A stretch of 8,357 nucleotides of DNA. Source: an uncultured Porphyromonadaceae bacterium (GTDB lineage: Bacteria; Bacteroidota; Bacteroidia; Bacteroidales; Muribaculaceae). Shown piece after piece: positions 1-6,556 of this stretch. The position numbers and the translations under genes were made by a program. How positions within the stretch are numbered: position 1 is the stretch's first letter; each line of letters begins with the position of its first letter. Below the pieces are notes generated by a model that saw nothing but the letters and a program-made list of their open reading frames with translations, did not search any database and was not told where the DNA came from. The stretch lies in the NCBI GenBank assembly GCA_905193995.1, contig CAJJQT010000070.1, positions 1-8,357 of the forward strand, given 5' to 3'.

Positions 1-158
1 CCGACAGCCAGGCCGGCGGCTCCCGCCGCTCCGACATGCACCAGCCGGGGCATGCCCGTCTTGGCCGGAGCCTCGCCGTCAGCGGGGTTGAAGCTGTCGT
101 TCGGATACATGGGATTCGTGCCGAAGTTCGAATTGTAGATGGTCTCTTCTGGTTTCAT
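1..158 (-). CDS. Hypothetical protein, N-terminal fragment (runs off left edge)
   Basis: An open frame begins with ATG at 158 and reads leftward for 52 codons to the window edge without a stop. I do not recognise the family. The visible N-terminus is polar and rich in Asn, Pro, Glu and Asp (it begins MKPEETIYNSNFG), with no signal peptide. From about residue 40 it becomes Gly/Ala-rich (VGAAGAAGLAVG), which could be the start of a glycine-zipper membrane segment or a low-complexity tract. A good Bacteroidetes promoter sits 45 bp upstream on the same strand, which supports a real gene and this start. It is transcribed away from the ferritin gene. No function can be assigned from so little of the protein. 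Confidence 0.6.
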   Translation of the reverse strand, partial: MKPEETIYNSNFGTNPMYPNDSFNPADGEAPAKTGMPRLVHVGAAGAAGLAV

Positions 159-202
159 ATCTTATGGGTTTTTAGAGTTATTGTTTTTCTTTGTTTCTGA
201 CG

Positions 203-233
203 CAAAGTTAGCAACATCCGGCCGTCCTGTCAA
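203..233 (-). promoter_or_regulatory. Bacteroidetes-type promoter for the left-edge gene
   Basis: On the minus strand TAACTTTG (203-210) matches the -7 consensus TAnnTTTG exactly. TTG of the -33 element lies at 231-233, 20 bp upstream, within the usual 19-21 bp. This leaves a leader of roughly 40 nt before the ATG at 158. The assignment rests on sequence match only. Confidence 0.65.
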
Positions 234-347
234 CTGTTTCGGCGGTTTATTCCACGAATCGCCCGCTTTTTTTGACGAACAGGGCCGTTTTGCGGACTAA
301 TCGGACAGCCACGCCGCCGACTGGATTTTTTTTTGGCGCTGTCAACT
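227..347 (+). repeat. Direct repeat CTGTCAACT in the divergent promoter region
   Basis: The 9-mer CTGTCAACT occurs at 227-235 and 339-347. Both copies are followed by one variable base and TTT, so 12 of 13 positions are shared. The first copy covers the -33 element of the left-edge gene and the second lies in the spacer of the ferritin promoter. The placement suggests a shared operator, but a pair this short could also arise by chance. Confidence 0.3.
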
Positions 348-363
348 CTTTGTTGTAATTTTG
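332..363 (+). promoter_or_regulatory. Bacteroidetes-type promoter for the ferritin gene
   Basis: TTTG at 332-335 and TAATTTTG at 356-363, separated by 20 bp, match both halves of the Bacteroidetes housekeeping promoter. Transcription would start around 370, giving a leader of about 25 nt to the ATG at 395. A small inverted repeat, TGTTG (351-355) and CAACA (375-379), straddles the expected start site and could be an operator. In Bacteroides, ferritin is known to respond to oxygen and OxyR, but I cannot identify a specific OxyR or Fur box here. Confidence 0.7.
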
Positions 364-394
364 CCAACGGATAACAACATTAATTATAACTACT

Positions 395-916
395 ATGTTA
401 AGCCCTAAACTTCAGGACGCTCTCAACGCCCAAATCAATGCCGAGTTCTGGTCGGCTTATCTCTACCTCTCCATGGCCATGCATTTCGAGAATGTCGGCT
501 ACCACGGCATCGCCAACTGGTACCGCGTTCAGTTCAAGGAAGAGCAGGCTCACGCAGAGATTCTCATCAACTATGTCAACTCGCGCGGCGGCCGCGTTGT
601 GCTCGCTCCCATAGCCGAAGTTCCCGCCGAATGGAAGTCGCCCCTGGCTGCTTTCGAGGACACTCTCGCTCACGAAGAAAAAGTCACCGCTCTGATCAAT
701 AATCTTTACGCTCTCGCTGAAGCCGAGCACGACTACGCTACTCGCGGCCGCCTCGACTGGTTCGTTTCAGAGCAGGTCGAGGAGGAAGAAAACTGCCACA
801 CTCTGATCGACCGCATCAAACTCGCCGGCGACACCCCCATGGCAATCTTCCAGTTTGACCAGGAGCTGGCCGCACGCGTCTACAACGTACCGTCGCCTCT
901 GGCCGCCAAGGCCTGA
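395..916 (+). CDS. ftnA: Non-heme ferritin (FtnA-type)
   Basis: This encodes a 173-residue ferritin, a cytoplasmic subunit expected to assemble into a 24-mer shell that oxidises Fe(II) and stores it as ferric mineral. The length is normal for bacterial FtnA and the four-helix bundle is complete. The ferroxidase residues fall at the same numbers as in E. coli FtnA: E17, E50 and H53 (in KEEQAHAE), E94, and Q127 with E130 (in EQVEEEE). No methionine matches the heme-binding ligand of bacterioferritin, so this is ferritin rather than Bfr. The ATG at 395 is the natural start: it gives the canonical MLSPKLQDALN N-terminus about 30 bp after a promoter. The gene is monocistronic, with its own promoter and a terminator just downstream. 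Its likely job is iron storage and protection from oxidative stress in an anaerobe. Identification is very secure. Confidence 0.97.
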   Translation: MLSPKLQDALNAQINAEFWSAYLYLSMAMHFENVGYHGIANWYRVQFKEEQAHAEILINYVNSRGGRVVLAPIAEVPAEWKSPLAAFEDTLAHEEKVTALINNLYALAEAEHDYATRGRLDWFVSEQVEEEENCHTLIDRIKLAGDTPMAIFQFDQELAARVYNVPSPLAAKA

Positions 917-946
917 CGCACGCGCCGTCCCCGACATCACACATCT

Positions 947-996
947 GCCGAAACCGCATGCCTCCCTCCCGACGAGGCGGCCGTTTCGGCTTTTTT
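947..996 (+). terminator. Rho-independent terminator of the ferritin gene
   Basis: GCCGAAAC (947-954) pairs with GTTTCGGC (983-990). Further in, GCCTC (960-964) pairs with GAGGC (974-978), and six T residues (991-996) follow immediately. It begins 30 bp after the ferritin stop codon and insulates nhaC from ferritin transcription. Confidence 0.9.
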
Positions 997-999
997 ATG

Positions 1000-1036
1000 T
1001 TTATTCCAAAAAAAAAGTTTAAATATCCGGAATAAA
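1000..1036. repeat. 8-bp inverted repeat TTTATTCC / GGAATAAA
   Basis: TTTATTCC (1000-1007) and its exact complement GGAATAAA (1029-1036) are separated by 21 bp that include a run of nine A (1008-1016). It lies between the ferritin terminator and the nhaC -33 element. The same 8-mer also occurs at 246-253, upstream of ferritin. It could be an operator; there is no T-run to suggest a terminator. Confidence 0.35.
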
Positions 1037-1058
1037 TCCGTAGCTGAGCCTCAGGCGC

Positions 1059-1089
1059 TTGCACATTTCCGCCAAAATCGATAATTTTG
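1059..1089 (+). promoter_or_regulatory. Bacteroidetes-type promoter for nhaC
   Basis: TTG at 1059-1061 is followed after 20 bp by TAATTTTG (1082-1089), an exact -7 match. Transcription would start near 1096, about 36 nt before the proposed TTG start codon. This makes nhaC an independent unit. Confidence 0.7.
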
Positions 1090-1131
1090 CAGCCAATTCA
1101 CAATTACATATCATTTTTACATTTCCAATAG

Positions 1132-2577
1132 TTGACTGACATACTTTCCAAACTCCCGGCGCGGCAGGCTCAGCCCCCGCTGTGGCTATCGGCTCTGCCG
1201 ATAGCCGTACTCCTCACGGTATTCATACTCATCATAGTATTTCTCGGTCCGGCCGCCATCAGCGACTATTCCCAGATCACCCTCCTCGGGTCAGCCCTGC
1301 TCGCCGCCGCCCTCGCTCTGCGCTGTCGCTCGCTGACGCGGCGCTCCCTCGCGGTCGGGCTCCGACGGAGCGCATCGCAGATCCTGCCGGCCGTCCCAAT
1401 GCTGGTGTGCATCGCTGCCCTGGCCACCACCTGGATGATGTCGGGCGTCGTGCCCACGCTCATCGACTACGGCCTGCAGATTCTCAATCCGCGCTGGTTC
1501 CTTGTGACCACTTGTGCCGTCTGCGCCATGGTATCGGTCATTACGGGCAGTTCGTGGTCGACTATCGCCACAATAGGCGTCGCCTTCATGGGCATCGGCT
1601 CCGTCATGGGCTACAGCGAAGGGTGGATTGCAGGAGCGGTCATTTCGGGCGCTTATTTCGGCGACAAGGTGTCGCCCCTGAGCGACACCACCGTCGTGGC
1701 CTCATCTACCTGCGGCGTCGATCTGTTCGCCCACATCCGCTACATGATGATCACCACCGTTCCGGCCATGGCTCTGACGCTGCTTATATTCGGACTCAAA
1801 GGCCTGCTCAGTCCGGCTGTCGACGGCGGCTCGTCGGCCGACATGATCGCCGGCCTTGCTTCGACATTCAGCATCACGCCCTGGACGCTCGTCATACCTG
1901 TCATCACCCTCGCTCTTATAGCCATGCGCGTCAACACCATCATCGTGCTCGCCATCAGCGCTCTCCTCGGCGCAGCAGGCATATTCGTGTTCCAGCCCGG
2001 ACTCGTCGGTGGCATAGCCGACGTGGGCGCCTCGACCTGGGCAGGCTTCACTGCCACCACCGGCAACGCCACCATCGACGAACTCACCGCCACCGGCGGC
2101 ATTCTCGGCATGCTCCCCGTCGTATTTCTGGTCCTCAGCGCGCTCTGCTTCGGCTGGATGCTCATTTCCACCGGCATGCTCCGCCGCATATCCGTTGCCT
2201 TCACAGGGCGCCTGCGACGCCGCCCGTCGATCGTGGCATCGACCCTCGGCACAGGCATCGTGCTCAACTCATGCACGGCCGACCAGTATCTCTCGCTCAT
2301 AATCTCGGGCAACATGTTCCGACACGCCTTCCGCCGTGCGCACATGGAGGACCGCCTCCTGAGCCGCACCATCGAGGACGGCGTCTCGGTCACATCGCCG
2401 CTGATTCCGTGGAGCTCGTGCGGCGTCACACAGGCCACCGTCCTCGGCGTTCCGACTCTGGTATATCTCCCTTATTGCCTCTTCAATTACCTCACACCGG
2501 TCATGTCCATGGTCATCATCATGGCCGGCTTCAAGGTCCGCAGCTCCATCCGCGTGGTCAAAACGAAGCTCGCGTAA
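1132..2577 (+). CDS. nhaC: Na+/H+ antiporter, NhaC family
   Basis: This encodes a 481-residue inner-membrane protein with about 11-12 hydrophobic segments, the usual size for NhaC antiporters of the ion transporter superfamily. Such proteins exchange cytoplasmic Na+ for external protons and help with pH and salt homeostasis; some relatives move other substrates. Family signatures are clear: GSSWS at residues 139-143, and the segment around GDK (177-179) continuing as VSPLSDTT. Near the C-terminus come TADQYLSL, then a stretch beginning TSPLIPWSSCG, then PTLVYLPY. The frame opens at TTG 1132, directly after an in-frame TAG (1129-1131); the first in-frame ATG is about 90 residues in and would remove the first membrane helices, so TTG is the most likely start. 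A dedicated promoter precedes it. The 3' end overlaps the convergent PAP2 gene by 20 bp and no terminator is visible. The family is secure; the exact ions carried are not. Confidence 0.93.
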   Translation: MTDILSKLPARQAQPPLWLSALPIAVLLTVFILIIVFLGPAAISDYSQITLLGSALLAAALALRCRSLTRRSLAVGLRRSASQILPAVPMLVCIAALATTWMMSGVVPTLIDYGLQILNPRWFLVTTCAVCAMVSVITGSSWSTIATIGVAFMGIGSVMGYSEGWIAGAVISGAYFGDKVSPLSDTTVVASSTCGVDLFAHIRYMMITTVPAMALTLLIFGLKGLLSPAVDGGSSADMIAGLASTFSITPWTLVIPVITLALIAMRVNTIIVLAISALLGAAGIFVFQPGLVGGIADVGASTWAGFTATTGNATIDELTATGGILGMLPVVFLVLSALCFGWMLISTGMLRRISVAFTGRLRRRPSIVASTLGTGIVLNSCTADQYLSLIISGNMFRHAFRRAHMEDRLLSRTIEDGVSVTSPLIPWSSCGVTQATVLGVPTLVYLPYCLFNYLTPVMSMVIIMAGFKVRSSIRVVKTKLA

Positions 2578-3508
2578 ACACGCCCACCGTCACCGCCGAC
2601 ACGGCGCTGCGCAGCGTCCACAGCGAATACCCTGCTTCGGCGCCCAGGGCAAGGCATGGCGTCAGGGCACAGCTGACACCCGCCGACATATCGAGCGTGA
2701 ACGACACTCCGGGGCGGCTGAGCCCCTTCCCGTGAAAATTCTTTATAAATCCTGGCATGACACGCGCCTCCGCCGCCCAGCGACGCGACGGCAGCGGCTG
2801 ATAGTAGACTGCGCCAGCCGCAAGACCGATGCCGTCGATCATCGACACATAGCGGTCTGCCACATATACCGGCAGCGAGCGCATCCCGGCCGAAGCGCCG
2901 ACACCGAAACGGTCCGACAGCGGCAATGTGGCGCGCACGCCGGTGCTGATGCCTGTGCGGCTGCTGCCGCCCTTCACGCCCCCGCACAGCGGGAAGTCGG
3001 CCCGCGTGGTCACGTCGACCGACGGCAGGAAGTCATTCGTCGCCGCCGGCAGCGGACGCCTCGATGAGGGATATACGAGCCCCCCGACAATATAGCCCAG
3101 CTCCGTCGACACTATGCCAGTGAGCATCCCCCCGAGCACGTCCTTCGGATAATGCGAATTGCTCAGCGTCCGCTGCATGCACATCGCATCCGCCGCCAGG
3201 TGCGATCCCAGCACCCACCAGGGCGACTTCATATAGAGTTCATGACTTACTATAGATGCCGCTGTCGCAGTCCACGACACGTGCCGCGACGGCCATGAGT
3301 CGTTGTCGCTCCGGTCTGGCCGCAGTTCGTGCACCGTCGTTTTCAGCACCTCGGTCAGCGCCGCATTCGCCACGACCGACACGCCTATGCGCACCGCATA
3401 CGGCGCCACACGCGCCGAGAAATCGGCTGTATCCGCCTTTTCCGCAGCGCTTACACCGGCCTGAGCCGCCAGGCTGGCCGCCAGTATTGTTGCAAATATC
3501 TTTTTCAC
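2558..3508 (-). CDS. PAP2-family phosphatase with a predicted C-terminal outer-membrane beta-barrel
   Basis: A 316-residue exported protein. Residues 1-22 form a Sec signal peptide ending SAA. Residues about 30-147 carry the PAP2 acid phosphatase motifs: K56 with R63-P64 (KX6RP), P73-S-R-H76 in place of PSGH, and R113 with H119-Y-P and D123 (RX5HXXXD). This family hydrolyses phosphate monoesters or lipid phosphates through a phospho-histidine. Residues about 160-316 alternate polar and hydrophobic, can be divided into eight amphipathic strands, and end in phenylalanine (TRASF), as expected of an OmpA-sized outer-membrane barrel. The barrel is my inference from pattern. The start is GTG at 3508: an in-frame TGA lies 18 nt upstream and there is no in-frame ATG between. 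It is 42 bp after the GH3 fusion gene and probably the last gene of that operon. The substrate is unknown; lipid A, undecaprenyl pyrophosphate or soluble phosphoesters are all possible. The two-domain layout is unusual. Confidence 0.85.
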   Translation of the reverse strand: MKKIFATILAASLAAQAGVSAAEKADTADFSARVAPYAVRIGVSVVANAALTEVLKTTVHELRPDRSDNDSWPSRHVSWTATAASIVSHELYMKSPWWVLGSHLAADAMCMQRTLSNSHYPKDVLGGMLTGIVSTELGYIVGGLVYPSSRRPLPAATNDFLPSVDVTTRADFPLCGGVKGGSSRTGISTGVRATLPLSDRFGVGASAGMRSLPVYVADRYVSMIDGIGLAAGAVYYQPLPSRRWAAEARVMPGFIKNFHGKGLSRPGVSFTLDMSAGVSCALTPCLALGAEAGYSLWTLRSAVSAVTVGVFTRASF

Positions 3509-3531
3509 CTTAAAAACAACCCTTCAACCAT
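3505..3531 (-). other. Possible 8-codon leader ORF overlapping the PAP2 start
   Basis: On the minus strand an ATG at 3531 opens an 8-codon frame (MVEGLFLR) whose TGA stop (3507-3505) overlaps the GTG start of the PAP2 gene in the sequence GTGA. Such an arrangement could couple translation of the GTG start to a terminating ribosome. It has no other support and may be chance. Confidence 0.2.
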
Positions 3532-3550
3532 GCATTTTGTTTGATCCGCT

Positions 3551-6511
3551 TCAGTTTTCAAGCGATTTGTACACCTGCCTGAACAGCTCGGGTCGTATCG
3601 CCGACCGGTTGAAGGCTTCGTTGTCGCGCGTCGGATCCACTCTGTTGCACAGGAAGATGAATATGAGGTCGTGGGCCGGATCGACCCAGAATACGGTACC
3701 CGTAAAGCCCAGATGCCCGAATACCGACGGGTCGGCCTCGTCGCATGTGGGCGAATAGTCGGGATTCGCGGTGTCGGGCTTGTCGAAGCCCAGCCCCCGC
3801 CGGCAGGTGGGACTCTTGGCCGTGGTGAACAGCTTCACCGTCGGTTCCGACAGCACGCGGGCGTCGCCGTATACGCCCCCGTTGAGCCACATCTGGCACA
3901 GCTTGGCCAGGTCGGTCGCCGAGGCGAACACGCCGGCATTCCCCGACACGCCCCCGAGCATCGCCGCCGTCTCGTCGTGTACGTATCCGCGCACGTGCTG
4001 GCGGCGCAGGTATGTGTCTTTCTCCGTGGGAGCTATCTCTGACAGGCTGTGATGCAGCGTCGGGCGGTAGCAGGCCCCGTAGGCTCCTAAGGGCGCCCAT
4101 ATGCTGTCCGTCACGAACCGGTCGTGAGGCTGCCCTGTCAGCCGCTGCTCCATGTCCAGCAGCAGGCAGAAGTTGAGGCACGAATAGTTGTAATTATTGT
4201 TCTTGCGCAGCGGTATGTTATAGATGCGGCCCATGATCGTGTCGACCGCAGCCTGACCTACCCACATGCCCCGGGCGGCTGCCACCGGCGTGGCCGCGGT
4301 GCTGTCGGCCGACACTATGTCGGTGCGCACGAGGCCGTCCGTGTAGCCCCACGCCCCGTTCTGGATCTTGACGGTGTGCTGCGCGTCGCGCCGCGGCGTT
4401 ATGAGCTTGCCGGTGTAGCTCGCCGGATCGATCATCGTGTTGAACATATTGAGCGACGCCGGCATGCCCGACTCGTGGTAGAGCAGCTGGCTCACGCGGA
4501 TGCTGTCCTTGCCTGTCCCCCGCAGCCCGGGTATGTAGGCCGACACCGCATCGTCCAGCGCGAACAGTCCCAGGTCGTAGGCCTTCATCACGCCCGGCAG
4601 CGTGCCCGTCGCCTTCGACACCGACGCCAGGTCGTAGACCGTATTCGGCCCCACGGCCTCGCCCCCGGCGGTCAGTCGGCCGTAGTTGCGGTCGACCACC
4701 ACATTGCCGTGGCGCACCACCAGCACCTGGCATCCCGGAAAGGCTCCTTCGGCGAGTGCGGCGCCCACGATCGAGTCGATCGAGTCGGTCAGCGACGGCC
4801 GCATCCCCTCGGCCAGCGGCGACGTATAGCCCAGCCGGCTCTTGCCTATCTTCACGCCCGTGCCCATCGGAGCCACGCCCGGCAGGTTGACGGGCAGCGT
4901 GCCACCGACCTCGATGCCGCCGAAGACGGCCATCGCCGCCGCCGTGCGCATCTCGGGTATGTTGTCATACGCGAGCACCACGGCGTCGCTCTTCTCGAGC
5001 GCGCCCTTGAACTTGCTCATCTTGTAGGCGTTCATCATGAACACGCCCACCAGCTGTCGCGCCTCGGTCAGCTGCGCGTAGATCTTGCGGGCGGCGTTGT
5101 TGTCGGTGTGCACCGCCGCTATCACCACATCGTAGCCCTTGATCTCGGCCAGCTGAGCCTTCGGCAGCGCGGCGTCGGCCGTGTAGACGTCTACCCCGGC
5201 ATACTTGCGGCACATGTCGGTGAAGCGCGTGTCGCCGTTGGCCCCGATGCTCACCACCGCTATGCGCCGGTGAGCCAGGTCGCCCACCGGCAGCAACTCG
5301 CCGCGGTTCCACAGCACCGTGATGGCGCTCTGGCACAGGGCGTCGATCAGGGCGCGCGTCTCCGGCGTGTCGATGCGTTCCATCAGTCCCTCGCGCTCGA
5401 TGGGCTGCTCCTGCGGCAGACCCAGCACATATTTGTATGCGAGGATGCGCTTGCAGTGATCCTCGATGACTTCCTCGCTGATCTTGCCCTTCCGCACAAG
5501 GTTATATATTATGTCGATGTCCGACACCGGGTCGAGCGACGAAAGCAGCACGTCGGCCCCTGCCTTCAGCGCCTCTACAGCGCCGTTGAGGCCCTCGATG
5601 CGCGCGCCCTTCATGCCTAAGGCGTCGGTGTAGATCAGTCCCTCGAAATGCAGGCTGTCGCGCAGCAGATCGTTGGTCATCTTGCGCGAGAGGGTGGCCG
5701 GGCGTCCGCCGCGGTCGAGCGCCGGCACTACGATATGCCCCACCATGATACCCGACAGGCCGTTGTCGATAAAGTCGCGGAACGGCACCAGGTCCACGTC
5801 ATGCAGGACTTGGAGCGAATGATCCACGCGCGTCATCTCCTTATGCGAGTCGGTCGACGTGTCGCCGTGGCCCGGGAAGTGTTTCCCCACCGCCTGCACG
5901 CCGCCGTCCTCGAGTCCGCGTGAGAAAGCCGTTCCGAGCAGCGCCACACGGTGCGGATCCTCGCCGAACGACCGGTAGCCGATCACCGGATTGTGCGGAT
6001 TGGAATTGACGTCCAGCACCGGCGCGAAGTCCACATGCTGCCCCACAAGGCGGCTCTGCCGCCCCATCTCGCGGCCGTAGCAGTACATCAGCTCCGTGTC
6101 GGCCATCGCCCCTAAGGCCATGTTGCACGGATACTTCGGGGCGCCGTCGATGCGCATCGCCAGGCCCCACTCGCCGTCGAAGGTCATCAGCACGGGCACC
6201 TTGGTGATGCTCTGCACGTAGTTGGTCATCTCGACATACTGGTCGAGCGTGCCGGCCGTGAACAGCAGGCCGCCCACGCCGTTTTCGGCGTAGCGCTTGA
6301 TGGCCGCCTTGGAGTTGTTGCCCTGAGCGGGCATCGTCTTCGGAAAAATCAGCTGCGCCACGCGCTCGCGCGGGGTCAGCGTGCTGTAGACCGAGTCTAC
6401 CCAGCGGGCGCAGGCCGCGCGGTCGGAGTTTTTGATCAGATTCGGTGTCACCGCCCATGCGCCGTAGGCCACGGCGCCGGCAGTCAGTATTGCAAACAGT
6501 CGTTTAAGCAT
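3551..6511 (-). CDS. GH3 beta-N-acetylglucosaminidase (NagZ-like) fused to a serine beta-lactamase-like hydrolase
   Basis: A 986-residue exported two-enzyme protein. Residues 1-20 form a signal peptide ending AWA. Residues about 45-375 are the GH3 TIM barrel with the NagZ signature: K210-H-F-P-G-H-G-D followed by D221-S-H223, the Asp-His acid/base dyad, and nucleophile D296 in YTDALGM. Residues about 395-545 are the GH3 C-terminal alpha/beta domain, as in two-domain NagZ such as B. subtilis YbbD. Residues about 570-985 form a class C beta-lactamase/transpeptidase fold: S630-V-S-K633 (SXXK), Y776-S-C778 at the YXN position, and H933-L-G935 at the KTG position. The fusion is known in Bacteroidetes. 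The GH3 half should remove GlcNAc from peptidoglycan fragments in the periplasm; the serine hydrolase half may be an esterase, amidase or D,D-peptidase rather than a drug-resistance enzyme. The ATG at 6511 lies 45 bp after the nucleotidase stop, with no promoter seen in the gap, so co-transcription is likely. A more general beta-glucosidase role for the GH3 domain is unlikely given the Asp-His dyad. Confidence 0.93.
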   Translation of the reverse strand: MLKRLFAILTAGAVAYGAWAVTPNLIKNSDRAACARWVDSVYSTLTPRERVAQLIFPKTMPAQGNNSKAAIKRYAENGVGGLLFTAGTLDQYVEMTNYVQSITKVPVLMTFDGEWGLAMRIDGAPKYPCNMALGAMADTELMYCYGREMGRQSRLVGQHVDFAPVLDVNSNPHNPVIGYRSFGEDPHRVALLGTAFSRGLEDGGVQAVGKHFPGHGDTSTDSHKEMTRVDHSLQVLHDVDLVPFRDFIDNGLSGIMVGHIVVPALDRGGRPATLSRKMTNDLLRDSLHFEGLIYTDALGMKGARIEGLNGAVEALKAGADVLLSSLDPVSDIDIIYNLVRKGKISEEVIEDHCKRILAYKYVLGLPQEQPIEREGLMERIDTPETRALIDALCQSAITVLWNRGELLPVGDLAHRRIAVVSIGANGDTRFTDMCRKYAGVDVYTADAALPKAQLAEIKGYDVVIAAVHTDNNAARKIYAQLTEARQLVGVFMMNAYKMSKFKGALEKSDAVVLAYDNIPEMRTAAAMAVFGGIEVGGTLPVNLPGVAPMGTGVKIGKSRLGYTSPLAEGMRPSLTDSIDSIVGAALAEGAFPGCQVLVVRHGNVVVDRNYGRLTAGGEAVGPNTVYDLASVSKATGTLPGVMKAYDLGLFALDDAVSAYIPGLRGTGKDSIRVSQLLYHESGMPASLNMFNTMIDPASYTGKLITPRRDAQHTVKIQNGAWGYTDGLVRTDIVSADSTAATPVAAARGMWVGQAAVDTIMGRIYNIPLRKNNNYNYSCLNFCLLLDMEQRLTGQPHDRFVTDSIWAPLGAYGACYRPTLHHSLSEIAPTEKDTYLRRQHVRGYVHDETAAMLGGVSGNAGVFASATDLAKLCQMWLNGGVYGDARVLSEPTVKLFTTAKSPTCRRGLGFDKPDTANPDYSPTCDEADPSVFGHLGFTGTVFWVDPAHDLIFIFLCNRVDPTRDNEAFNRSAIRPELFRQVYKSLEN

Positions 6512-6556
6512 TGTGCGATGTATTTAGGTTCATGGTATTGGGTGTCGGATAGATTT

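Noticed and set aside
2572..2583. Small hairpin GCGT-AAAC-ACGC at the nhaC stop as a terminator
   Set aside because: The stem is only 4 bp and no T-run follows on either strand.
1182..2735. 517-codon open frame on the plus strand overlapping nhaC
   Set aside because: It is the second frame of nhaC, dominated by Arg, His and Pro, with no recognisable domain. High GC content keeps stop codons rare in this frame.
3551..4840. A beta-lactamase resistance gene
   Set aside because: The SXXK domain is the C-terminal part of a GH3 fusion, has Cys at the YXN position and lies in a hydrolase operon. Similarity to AmpC fold alone does not support antibiotic resistance.
4124..5620. 498-codon open frame antisense to the GH3 fusion gene
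   Set aside because: The translation is a His/Arg/Val-rich shadow of a well-supported coding sequence, with no motif and no promoter match.
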